Positions 1-6,682 of a stretch of DNA of 15,554 nucleotides are shown here, piece after piece. Numbering within the stretch: the stretch's first letter is position 1; the number at the start of each line of letters is the position of its first letter. The translations under genes and the position numbers were made by a program. The DNA is from CAYLLT01 sp964591605. GTDB taxonomy: Bacteria; Planctomycetota; Phycisphaerae; UBA1845; PWPN01. The notes below the pieces were generated by a model. It saw nothing but the letters and a program-made list of their open reading frames with translations, searched no databases and was not told the origin of the DNA. The stretch is taken from assembly GCA_964591605.1 (NCBI GenBank), contig CAZQEN010000170.1:1-15554 (forward strand), in the 5' to 3' direction.

Positions 1-126
1 GGGATGATCGGCATCGCCGATCTGGCTGATCACGATGTTGCCGGGCGTGAACGGTGCGGCCGGAGCACCCCGCCAACACAGGCCGACCGCCAGCAACCCC
101 AGCATCAGTGGATGTCGGATGCTCAT
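1..126 (-). CDS. Secreted protein, N-terminal 42 codons only (runs off the window edge)
   Basis: Reading leftward from an ATG at 126, the frame stays open to the window edge. The start is well supported: an AGGAGG Shine-Dalgarno sequence lies about 9 bases upstream (around 134-140). The peptide begins with a typical export signal: MSIRHP, then a hydrophobic core LMLGLLAVGL, then small residues ending near APAA. The mature protein begins FTPGNIVISQIGD. A start of the form FTPGN-hydrophobic-stretch-GD is common in secreted planctomycete proteins whose later domains vary, so the family cannot be named from this piece. It lies 119 bases downstream of the FCD regulator gene on the same strand and may be co-transcribed with it. 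Coding is confident; function is unknown. Confidence 0.75.
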   Translation of the reverse strand, partial: MSIRHPLMLGLLAVGLCWRGAPAAPFTPGNIVISQIGDADHP

Positions 127-244
127 TCCTCTTCCTCCTGGGGGACGCGGACCACCGCGCTTCGGACAGACCCGCGGATCCGCGCCGCCTCTGCGAAACC
201 CTGGATTTCCGTCACGCTGCCTACCGGAGTCATCATGCACGAGA

Positions 245-260
245 CTCAGCCGCCGCTGAG
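245..260. other. Small perfect inverted repeat over the regulator stop codon
   Basis: CTCAGC-CGCC-GCTGAG forms a 6-bp stem with a 4-base loop. It overlaps the TGA stop of the FCD regulator (246-248). There is no following T run, so it is at best a weak attenuating hairpin between this gene and the partial gene downstream. The rest of 127-244 shows only the Shine-Dalgarno sequence of the partial gene. Confidence 0.25.
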
Positions 261-956
261 TTCGGTTTCGATCGGATTGCCCGACAGCCAATGAGGAACG
301 AACGTCCCATCCGCAATCTGGCGCTCGAGGCCGTGCTTGGCCGTGCGTATATGGCTGCGCATCAGGCTCTCGGCGTCATCCGCACGGCCCTCCTCGATCG
401 CCTTGAGGATCGCCAGATGCTCGGCCCGCACCTCGTCCGGATCGCGGCTCATCTGAATGACCTTGCCCAGCAGCCGATAGTTGTCCGCCAGCCGGATCAG
501 CATGCTGTTTTCCGAGGCGTTGATCAGCCGCCGGTGGAACTCCCGGTCCAGGGTGGCCATCTCCATGAGTTTGCCGTGCCGGGCCAGCGCGTGCATCTGG
601 TGAGCCAGCTCGGCCAGCTCGCGCAGCTCCTTGCGGTTCACCCGCTCGCAGCACAACCGCGCGGCCAGGCCCTCGTGGATCTCGCGAACGTCGAACGAGT
701 CGAGCAGCTTCTTGACGCTCATCTCGCTGACGAAAATGCCGCGGTTGTCGATGGTCTCCACCAGCCCGAACGCCTGGAGCTCGAGCAGGGCCTCACGCAC
801 CACGCCCTGCGCCACTCCGAACCTCTTGGCCAACTGCTGCTGGACCAGCTTCGTGCCGGGCGGACGCTCTCCCGCCAGAATCATCCGCTGAAGGCTGTCG
901 CGAACCTGGTGACGCGACACCATCCGCCTGCGAGCAGCCGCCTCTTGGTCGGCCAT
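246..956 (-). CDS. GntR-family transcriptional regulator, FadR/FCD subfamily
   Basis: This 236-residue protein has the normal length and layout for an FCD-type GntR regulator. A winged helix-turn-helix spans roughly residues 13-77: PPGTKLVQQQLAKRFGV, then VVREALLELQAFGLVE, then the wing around NRGIFV. A helical ligand-binding FCD domain spans about 84-210. The expected metal ligands of FCD domains are visible: D137 and H141 (LDREFH), H180 (RAEH) and H202 (SHI). Members of this family commonly bind small organic or sugar acids and repress neighbouring catabolic genes. The ATG at 956 is preceded by a GGCGGGAG-like ribosome binding site. The gene is divergent from the pectate lyase gene, so a uronate-type effector is a reasonable inference but is not shown. 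An AT-rich promoter with operator-like palindromes lies just upstream. Confidence 0.9.
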   Translation of the reverse strand: MADQEAAARRRMVSRHQVRDSLQRMILAGERPPGTKLVQQQLAKRFGVAQGVVREALLELQAFGLVETIDNRGIFVSEMSVKKLLDSFDVREIHEGLAARLCCERVNRKELRELAELAHQMHALARHGKLMEMATLDREFHRRLINASENSMLIRLADNYRLLGKVIQMSRDPDEVRAEHLAILKAIEEGRADDAESLMRSHIRTAKHGLERQIADGTFVPHWLSGNPIETELSGG

Positions 957-969
957 AACTCCCGCCTCT

Positions 970-980
970 GGGTGACACCC
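970..980. promoter_or_regulatory. Perfect short palindrome at the regulator translation start
   Basis: GGGTG-A-CACCC is a perfect 5-1-5 inverted repeat lying 14 bases upstream of the FCD regulator ATG. It could be an operator half-pair, or an mRNA hairpin next to the ribosome binding site. Its role is inference; only the symmetry is seen. Confidence 0.35.
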
Positions 981-983
981 AAT

Positions 984-1003
984 TTACCGATAAAACATCG
1001 TAA
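984..1003. promoter_or_regulatory. Imperfect operator-like palindrome
   Basis: TTACCGATAAAACATCGTAA has arms TTACCGAT and ATCGTAA that match as an inverted repeat with one extra base in the left arm. It sits between the -10 element of the regulator promoter and the regulator start. That is where an autorepressing GntR/FCD protein often binds. The palindrome is direct observation; binding by the adjacent regulator is inference. Confidence 0.4.
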
Positions 1004-1009
1004 CAATAG

Positions 1010-1039
1010 ATAATATACTGGACCAAAAACCATCGTCAA
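1010..1039 (-). promoter_or_regulatory. Putative sigma70-type promoter of the FCD regulator
   Basis: Read on the minus strand, TTGACG at 1039-1034 is followed by TATTAT at 1015-1010 with an 18-bp spacer, or by TATATT at 1017-1012 with a 16-bp spacer. This is an AT-rich island in otherwise very GC-rich DNA. The predicted transcript starts near 1003 and has a leader of roughly 45-50 bases. Confidence 0.6.
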
Positions 1040-1040
1040 G

Positions 1041-1046
1041 TATAAT
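1041..1046 (+). promoter_or_regulatory. Putative -10 element facing the pectate lyase gene
   Basis: A perfect TATAAT lies on the plus strand directly beside the -35 box of the opposing promoter (1034-1039). No good -35 match is seen 16-18 bases upstream, so an activator or a weak promoter would be needed. If used, the leader to the chosen lyase start would be about 200 bases and would contain the nested palindrome at 1123-1208. Confidence 0.4.
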
Positions 1047-1122
1047 CCGTCTTTGCGGAGAATGCGTTTTCCTTGGTTTTTGAGGCTACCCGATGGGTCT
1101 GGCCATACTTCAGGGCAGCGGC

Positions 1123-1208
1123 CGCCGTTTGTGGTGCGGCCGTCTCGGATGTCGCCGTTTGTGGTGCAGGCGTCCCGCCTGCACGTGCAGCCGAGACGGC
1201 TGCACCAC
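1123..1208. repeat. Nested palindromic repeat element (REP-like)
   Basis: Three layers of structure are visible. The 15-mer CGCCGTTTGTGGTGC occurs twice, at 1123-1137 and 1153-1167. An 18-base arm, GTGGTGCGGCCGTCTCGG at 1131-1148, pairs with 1191-1208 at 17 of 18 positions. Inside lies a perfect hairpin, GTGCAGGC-gtccc-GCCTGCAC at 1164-1184. This looks like a mobile or dispersed intergenic repeat rather than coding DNA, although the lyase reading frame stays open through it. It occupies the leader between the divergent promoters and the lyase start. Confidence 0.7.
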
Positions 1209-1251
1209 AATGTTGGCCCTGATTCTCGCGAAAACCGCCTCACCTGACGCC

Positions 1252-3588
1252 ATGTGGGTCGCCCTGCACACGCCCCGGTGTCTCAACCCGGCTCGCACCC
1301 GCCTGTTTTTTTCAGTGCTACTGATTTTCCTGACGCCACAGCTCCGGGCCGACGTGTGGTTTCCCACGTTCCCCGGCGCCGAGGGATTCGGGGCCCGGAC
1401 CGTCGGCGGACGGGGCGGCGTCATCTGTGAGGTCACCAACCTGAACGACAGCGGCCCCGGAAGCCTCCGGGCGGCCATCGAGGCGAGCGGCCCGCGCATC
1501 GTCGTTTTCCGCACCGGCGGAACCATCGAGCTGCAGTCCACCCTGCTCATCACCCACCCCTACATCACCATCGCCGGCCAGACCGCCCCGGGGGGAGGCA
1601 TCGCCCTCAAGAATGCACCCGGCTTCAATCGGTACGAGGACCCCAGCGGCACCCTCGACATCCGCACGCACGACGTGGTGCTGCAGCACCTGCGGGTCCG
1701 TCCCGGCCAGCCCGTCGCCCCCGGCACCACGGGCAACGAGGGCGATTGCCTCCAGATCTACGGCCCGGTCTACAACCTGATGATCGACCACTGCTCGTTC
1801 AGTTGGGCCGTGGACGAGAACGTCTCCTCCTGGCTCGATTCCCACGACTGGACCGCCCAGTGGTGTATCACCTCGGAGGCGCTCCGCAATGCCGGCCATT
1901 CCGAGGGCACCCACAGCATGGGCCTGCTGATCGGCAGCGAGGGCGCCGGTCGCATCAGCCTGCATCACAACCTCCTGGCCCACAACAAGGATCGGAATCC
2001 GCGCATCAAGACCACCGGTGTCGTCGATTTCGTCAACAACGTCATCTACGACTATGGCGAGTTCGCCGGCCTGCTCAGCTCCGACTACGTCAACATGCCG
2101 CCGTTCAATTACGTGGGCAACTTCGTCCGCTCGGGACCGGCCAGCGGAGGGGCGTACGAGCTGGCGATGTGGGAGATGGGCGGGAACGTCTGCACGGCGT
2201 ACGTCGACGGCAATCTCGGCCCACATCGCAGCGACGAAACGCTCCCGAACATCAACGTCGTCGACCCGGCCGATCGCTCTTACGTCGCGGCCACGCGCTT
2301 CGACGCCCTCCCCGTGATCACCGACACCGCGACCCAGGCATACACCCGCGTTCTGCTGGGAGCCGGCGCGCTGCGCCCGGCCCGCGACGCGGCCGACCAG
2401 CGCATCGTGAGCGAGGTCATCGCCCAGTCGGGCCAGCTCATCGACAGCCCTACGCAGGTGGGCGGCTGGCCCGCCCTCGATCCGGGAACACCGCCCGCCG
2501 ACACCGACCACGACGGCATGCCCGACGCCTGGGAGACGCTGTACGCGTTGAACCCCGCAAGCCCTGCCGACGGCCCGCTCGATGCGGACGGCGACGGCTA
2601 CACCAACGTCGAAGAGTTCCTGAGCGGGACCGATCCCCGCCAGGATCCGCTCTGCGGGGTCAAGTTGGTGGCCTGCGGCGGCGCTTCGCCCGACGGCGCA
2701 ACGCTCACGCGGGCCCTGCCCGGCCGGCCGCTGCGCACCGACCGCGCCGATACCATCACCGCGCTGCCCGCCGGCTACGGGTGCGCCGTCCTCGTGCGCA
2801 CCGCCGCCGCCGACCGCACCGATACCACCCCCAGCTTCCTCACTCTGTCGCTGGCCAGCAGCGCCACCGTCGCCGTCGCCTACGACGCCCGGGCCACGAC
2901 CATTCCCGCGTGGCTGAGCACCTGGACCCCCGCCGGCCAGACCGTCTCCATCCGCGAGCGCGGGACGACCGAACAGACCGTCGTGTTCAACCTTCGCACA
3001 CGCGCCTTCACCGGGGCCCAGACCGTCACCCTCCCCGGAAATCACGCCGAGGGCGGCGATGCCCCCGCCGGCTACATCGTGCTCGTCCTGCCCGACTGCC
3101 CGCTCCCTGCCCCGCTGTTCGATCAGCACCCGGCCTCGCAGCTCGTCTACAAGGGCCGGTCGGTCGTCCTCTCGGCATCGGCCCGCGGCGAAGGGCCCAT
3201 CCGATACCAGTGGAAGCGGGGGACTACCGAGCTCGCCGACTCGCCCAAATACGCCGGAACCCTCACGCCCACCCTCACCATCACCCAGTTCGGCTGGAAC
3301 GAAGCCGGTTCATATCAGCTCGTCGCCTCCGACTTCTGGTGCGCCGCGTCCTCCGCGACGGCCGTCCTCACCGTGGCCACACCCTGCGACTACGATGACG
3401 ATCAGGACGTCGACCAGGAGGATTTCGCTCACTTCCAGCGGTGTCTGGGAGCGCCGCCGGCCGACACCGGCTGCCAGGACGCCCAGCTCGACGGCGATCC
3501 CGACGTCGATGGCGACGATTTTGCCCTGTTCGTCCAGTGCATGAGCGGCCCCGCCCACCTGCCACCCGTGTCATGCCGCAATCCGTAG
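1252..3588 (+). CDS. Secreted multidomain pectate lyase (polysaccharide lyase family 1-like)
   Basis: This 778-residue protein probably cleaves polygalacturonate by beta-elimination outside the cytoplasm. Residues 18-33 form a signal peptide (LFFSVLLIFL core, likely cleavage after QLRA). The lyase domain covers about 37-405. It opens with FPGAEGFGARTVGGRGG and has a right-handed beta-helix pattern, DHCSFSW at 179-185, and HHN-LLAHNKDRNPR at 238-251, where R251 is the likely catalytic arginine. DTDHDGMPDAWE (417-428) and DADGDGYTN (444-452) are thrombospondin-3/EF-like calcium loops. Residues about 470-615 form a beta-rich module with the signature YDARA-PAWLSTW. An Ig-like domain follows (624-708), then a dockerin-like tail rich in Asp and Cys (712-775). 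The start is uncertain: the frame is open back to 1093 through a repeat, and the ATG at 1252 was chosen for its signal peptide, without a clear Shine-Dalgarno sequence. Confidence 0.88.
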   Translation: MWVALHTPRCLNPARTRLFFSVLLIFLTPQLRADVWFPTFPGAEGFGARTVGGRGGVICEVTNLNDSGPGSLRAAIEASGPRIVVFRTGGTIELQSTLLITHPYITIAGQTAPGGGIALKNAPGFNRYEDPSGTLDIRTHDVVLQHLRVRPGQPVAPGTTGNEGDCLQIYGPVYNLMIDHCSFSWAVDENVSSWLDSHDWTAQWCITSEALRNAGHSEGTHSMGLLIGSEGAGRISLHHNLLAHNKDRNPRIKTTGVVDFVNNVIYDYGEFAGLLSSDYVNMPPFNYVGNFVRSGPASGGAYELAMWEMGGNVCTAYVDGNLGPHRSDETLPNINVVDPADRSYVAATRFDALPVITDTATQAYTRVLLGAGALRPARDAADQRIVSEVIAQSGQLIDSPTQVGGWPALDPGTPPADTDHDGMPDAWETLYALNPASPADGPLDADGDGYTNVEEFLSGTDPRQDPLCGVKLVACGGASPDGATLTRALPGRPLRTDRADTITALPAGYGCAVLVRTAAADRTDTTPSFLTLSLASSATVAVAYDARATTIPAWLSTWTPAGQTVSIRERGTTEQTVVFNLRTRAFTGAQTVTLPGNHAEGGDAPAGYIVLVLPDCPLPAPLFDQHPASQLVYKGRSVVLSASARGEGPIRYQWKRGTTELADSPKYAGTLTPTLTITQFGWNEAGSYQLVASDFWCAASSATAVLTVATPCDYDDDQDVDQEDFAHFQRCLGAPPADTGCQDAQLDGDPDVDGDDFALFVQCMSGPAHLPPVSCRNP

Positions 3589-3635
3589 ACCCGTTCATCA
3601 CCCGCGGAGGCAGCGGGAAGGCCGCGGAGACTCCG

Positions 3636-3644
3636 TGTTATAAT
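3636..3644 (+). promoter_or_regulatory. Extended -10 promoter element before the GH5-like gene
   Basis: TGTTATAAT matches the extended -10 pattern TGnTATAAT. No -35 box is evident upstream. A start of transcription near 3651 would give a leader of about 33 bases. Just upstream, two CCGCGG copies (3602-3607 and 3622-3627) could form a weak hairpin after the lyase stop. Confidence 0.5.
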
Positions 3645-3683
3645 GCGCCTGTGGCGGAGCGATGGATCCAGCAGGTGCGCCCG

Positions 3684-5231
3684 ATGAACCTTGCGCGCAT
3701 TCCGTACGCGGCGCTGGTGCTCCTGCTGGCGTCCGCGCCCACCCCGGCCGCGGAATTCGTCGCCCCCGCCGGGAGCGACTTCCAACTCTGCGGCAGCACC
3801 TTCCGATTCGTCGGCTTCAACGCGCGGGGAATGTGCCACTACGGCCGCAACGATGTGCTGCCGTACTCCGCCCTGTCGGACGTGGCGGCGAACCTGAACT
3901 ACTGCACCTCCGCCAACGCCCGCGTCGTGCGGGTGATCTGCGCCTATAACGGCATCAACCGCACCACCACGGGTGATCGGCTGCAGTTCATTCTCGACTC
4001 CTGCCAGGCCCGCGGCATCTTCGCGATTGTCGCCTTCACCGACTTCTACAGGGGCACCCAACTGCACCCCCAGGGCGACACCGCCTACTACGACGTGCCG
4101 GGCTGCTGCGGCCTCACCCTGCTCAACCATCAATGGTTTCAGAACGGCTACGCCCTCAACTACCTGCCGCAGGCCCTGTACCTGGCCGATCGATTCAAGA
4201 ACCACCCCGCCGTCTTCGCCTGGCAGCTCGGCAACGAGATCCGCGACATCTCCAGCCCGTCCACCTTCCTCGCCTTCGTCCAGAACATGGTGCCGCAACT
4301 GCGGGCCGCCGATCCGAATCACATGATCAGCATCGGCCTCATCGGCTACCGCAACGCCGGCCTCACTTTTGCCCAGGCCCAGCAGATCCACGCCGGCGTC
4401 AGCTTCGTGTCCACCCACAACTACGACGGCAGCGACGCCGACGACGATTCCGCCCTCGCCAACGCCCTCGGCAAGCCGTACGTCATCGACGAGGCCGGCT
4501 TCGGCGGGACGGGAAACCGGACGGCCCTGACCAACGCTGACATCCAGAAGTGGCTCAATCGCGGCGCGGACGGCTACCTGCACTGGGGTCTCATGGCGAC
4601 GAACTACGACAACGGCGATGGAGACTCCTGGTTCGGTATCGACAAGATCTTCCACAACGCCGATTTCGAGCCGTATCGCTCGCTCTACAACACCTGGGGC
4701 GCGGCCCTCGGACCGGCCCCGTTCTCCGTGCAGCCCGCCGGCCTGACCAGAACCGTTGCGTTCCGCCAGCCGCTCGCCCCCGACACGCTGGTCGTGCGCA
4801 GCGCATCCGGCACCCTCAGCTTCACCGCGAACGCCTCGGCCGCGTGGCTCTCCGCGACGCCCGCCGGCCCGCAGGCCGCCTGCAGCGGCACCGATGTCCT
4901 GGTCCAGTACGCCGCCGACTCGCTCGCCCCGGGCGTGCATGCTGCGTCGATCCAGCTCGTGCCCCCCGCGCCTCTCGCGCCGATCGTCGTCGGCGTGACC
5001 CTCACCGTGACCGCGCCGCCGGGCGACTTTGACAACGACGGCGACGTGGATCAGACTGACTTCGCCGCGCTGCAGCTTTGTCTGACCGGCACCGGATTCC
5101 CGCAGCCCGCGCCCGCCTGTCAGCGGGCCCGGCTCGACGCCGACAATGATGTGGACGAACAGGACGTCGCGCGGTTCCTCGGCTGCATGAGCGGTGCGGG
5201 CCTTCCTTCCGATTCGCTCTGTCTCGATTGA
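3684..5231 (+). CDS. Secreted glycoside hydrolase, GH5-like, with BACON-like module and dockerin-like tail
   Basis: This 515-residue protein has a signal peptide at residues 1-23 (ALVLLLASAP core, cleavage near PAA). The catalytic (beta/alpha)8 domain covers about 24-345 and opens with FRFVGFNARG, as in GH5 mannanases and cellulases. The acid/base candidate is E185 in WQLGNE. H245 and Y247 lie in STHNY, the nucleophile candidate is E270 in YVIDEAGFGG, and W301 is in YLHWG. Residues about 346-444 form a BACON-like beta module (AAWLSATPAGP, then VTLTV). A dockerin-like tail follows (448-503) with two Asp-rich loops and a Cys-containing LCLTG/GCMSG pattern, like the tail of the upstream lyase. 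The ATG at 3684 has a CAGGTG-type ribosome binding site and starts the signal peptide; the frame is open further upstream but lacks a signal. Substrate is unproven; beta-mannan or a related glycan is likeliest. Confidence 0.85.
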   Translation: MNLARIPYAALVLLLASAPTPAAEFVAPAGSDFQLCGSTFRFVGFNARGMCHYGRNDVLPYSALSDVAANLNYCTSANARVVRVICAYNGINRTTTGDRLQFILDSCQARGIFAIVAFTDFYRGTQLHPQGDTAYYDVPGCCGLTLLNHQWFQNGYALNYLPQALYLADRFKNHPAVFAWQLGNEIRDISSPSTFLAFVQNMVPQLRAADPNHMISIGLIGYRNAGLTFAQAQQIHAGVSFVSTHNYDGSDADDDSALANALGKPYVIDEAGFGGTGNRTALTNADIQKWLNRGADGYLHWGLMATNYDNGDGDSWFGIDKIFHNADFEPYRSLYNTWGAALGPAPFSVQPAGLTRTVAFRQPLAPDTLVVRSASGTLSFTANASAAWLSATPAGPQAACSGTDVLVQYAADSLAPGVHAASIQLVPPAPLAPIVVGVTLTVTAPPGDFDNDGDVDQTDFAALQLCLTGTGFPQPAPACQRARLDADNDVDEQDVARFLGCMSGAGLPSDSLCLD

Positions 5232-5243
5232 TGGCGCGCCATC
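5230..5243. other. 14-bp perfect palindrome in the GH5/enolase gap
   Basis: GATGGCGCGCCATC is its own reverse complement. It overlaps the end of the GH5-like stop codon and precedes the Shine-Dalgarno sequence of the next gene (AAGAGG, 5248-5253). It could be a small hairpin or a protein-binding site between two co-directional genes 28 bases apart. Confidence 0.3.
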
Positions 5244-5259
5244 GATCAAGAGGTAGCCC

Positions 5260-6510
5260 ATGATTCGACGGGATTTTCTCAGGTGGGCCGCGTCGACCGC
5301 CTGCTGCGGCGCGTCGGCAAGGCGCGGTGCGGCGCAGGACACCCGCCCCTACCCCTACCTCGGCCGCACCGACGACTACGCCGAATTCCGCATCATCGAG
5401 CGCGGTCTGACCATCGAGAAGGTCGAATCCTGGGCGAATCAGCAGTACGGCTTCGTGCGCGTCACCACCCGGGATGGCCGCCAGGGCACGGGTCAGCTTT
5501 CCCCTTCGGAGGCCCAGACGACGGCCCGCGTCCTGCACCGGCAGGTCGCCCGCCACGTGCTCGGTGCGGACCCGGCCGACATCGACGCCATCAACGACCG
5601 CGTCATCGATGCCAACATGAAGTACCCCTGGTCGTTCGTGTGCCGCGCGCTGGCCGGCGTCGACACGGCCATCTGGGACCTCTACGGCCAGATCAGGGGC
5701 CGGCCCGTGTGCGCCCTGCTCGGCGGGAAGGCCGAGCCATTCCCCGCCTACGGATCGAGCATGCGCCGCGACATTTCGCCGGAGGATGAGGCCGCCCGCC
5801 TGGCCCGGCTGCGCGATTCACACGGCTATCGAGCGTTCAAGGTCCGCGCGGGTGTGGCCACCGGCCACGACCGCGACGCCGCGCCCGGACGCACGGAAAA
5901 ACTCATCCCCACCGTCCGCAAGGCCGTCGGCGACGACATCCGCCTCATGGCCGACGGCAACAGTTGCTACACCCCGCCCAAAGCCCTCGAGGTCGGGCGG
6001 CTCATGCAGGATCATCGCTATTACTTCTTCGAGGAGCCATGCCCCTACTGGGAGCTCGAGTGGACGGCCCAGGTCGCGGCCCGGCTCGACATGTTCGTCG
6101 CCGGCGGGGAGCAGGACAACGACATGGCCCAGTGGCGCCGCATGATCGGCATGAACGCGGTCGATATCGTCCAGCCCGATCTGTGCTACGTCGGCGGCTT
6201 CACCCGGGCCCTCCGCGTCGCCCGCATGGCCGCCCGGGCCGGCAAGGCCGTCGTCCCGCACTCGTCACATCATTCGCTCGTGACTGTTTTCGCCCTCCAC
6301 CTCATGGCGTGCATCCCCAACGCCGGGCCATTCATCGAGTTCTCGATCGAACAGCCCGGCGCCAACGAGAACGAGGCGCTCTACCGCCCGCGGCTCGTCG
6401 CCCGCGACGGGAGGGTCAACATCCCCGACGGCCCCGGCTGGGGCGTGACGGTCAATCCCGACTGGCTGTCAAAGGCAACCTATCAGAAGAGCGAGCGATC
6501 CCGTGAGTGA
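5260..6510 (+). CDS. Mandelate racemase/muconate lactonizing enzyme family protein with Tat signal
   Basis: This 416-residue member of the enolase superfamily begins with a twin-arginine-like signal, RRDFLRW (residues 3-9), followed by a mildly hydrophobic stretch to about residue 25, so export is likely. The N-terminal capping domain covers about 45-160. The barrel shows K194-V-R196 (the K-x-K/R position), metal ligands D232 (MADGN), E258 (FFEEP) and E284 (AGGEQ), an Asp307-His334 pair (DIVQPD and VVPHSS), and E360 (FIEFS). The His-Asp dyad places it near the mandelate racemase subgroup, whose members are mostly sugar-acid dehydratases or epimerases. The ATG has an AAGAGG Shine-Dalgarno sequence 7 bases upstream. 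It lies 28 bases after the glycosidase gene, so co-transcription is likely. The exact substrate cannot be read from sequence; a product of pectin breakdown would fit the locus. Confidence 0.87.
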   Translation: MIRRDFLRWAASTACCGASARRGAAQDTRPYPYLGRTDDYAEFRIIERGLTIEKVESWANQQYGFVRVTTRDGRQGTGQLSPSEAQTTARVLHRQVARHVLGADPADIDAINDRVIDANMKYPWSFVCRALAGVDTAIWDLYGQIRGRPVCALLGGKAEPFPAYGSSMRRDISPEDEAARLARLRDSHGYRAFKVRAGVATGHDRDAAPGRTEKLIPTVRKAVGDDIRLMADGNSCYTPPKALEVGRLMQDHRYYFFEEPCPYWELEWTAQVAARLDMFVAGGEQDNDMAQWRRMIGMNAVDIVQPDLCYVGGFTRALRVARMAARAGKAVVPHSSHHSLVTVFALHLMACIPNAGPFIEFSIEQPGANENEALYRPRLVARDGRVNIPDGPGWGVTVNPDWLSKATYQKSERSRE

Positions 6511-6565
6511 ATGGTCCCCGGATGCTGAGCTGCTGCCGCGGGTGGATGCACGGCGAACAGGATCG

Positions 6566-6590
6566 GGCCCCCGAACGTCAATGAGGGGCC
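6566..6590. terminator. Possible weak terminator hairpin between convergent genes
   Basis: GGCCCC (6566-6571) and GGGGCC (6585-6590) form a 6-bp GC stem with a 13-base loop, followed by TTG but no T run. It lies in the 172-base gap (6511-6682) between the enolase-superfamily gene and the convergent sigma factor gene. I see no gene in that gap. Confidence 0.25.
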
Positions 6591-6682
6591 TTGCTCGCGA
6601 TCTCAAGGTACTGCCATCCGGGCGCCAGTTCCGCCCCCGACGCTCCACGATCGCGCGTCCCCGTCCACGGCCTGCATGCAGA

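Noticed and set aside
54..1013. Long plus-strand open frame opposite the FCD regulator
   Set aside because: It mirrors the regulator in antisense, has no family features and crosses the promoter region. It is a by-product of high GC.
1318..3129. 603-codon minus-strand open frame opposite the pectate lyase
   Set aside because: Gly/Ala/Arg-rich with no domain signature; the opposite strand encodes a clear lyase with catalytic motifs.
3429..5342. 637-codon minus-strand open frame opposite the GH5-like gene
   Set aside because: Low-complexity antisense shadow. The plus strand has a signal peptide, an NE motif and a dockerin-like tail.
6511..6682. Possible short gene or 3' gene remnant on the minus strand
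   Set aside because: All three frames are broken or of unusual composition, and no start with a ribosome binding site was found.
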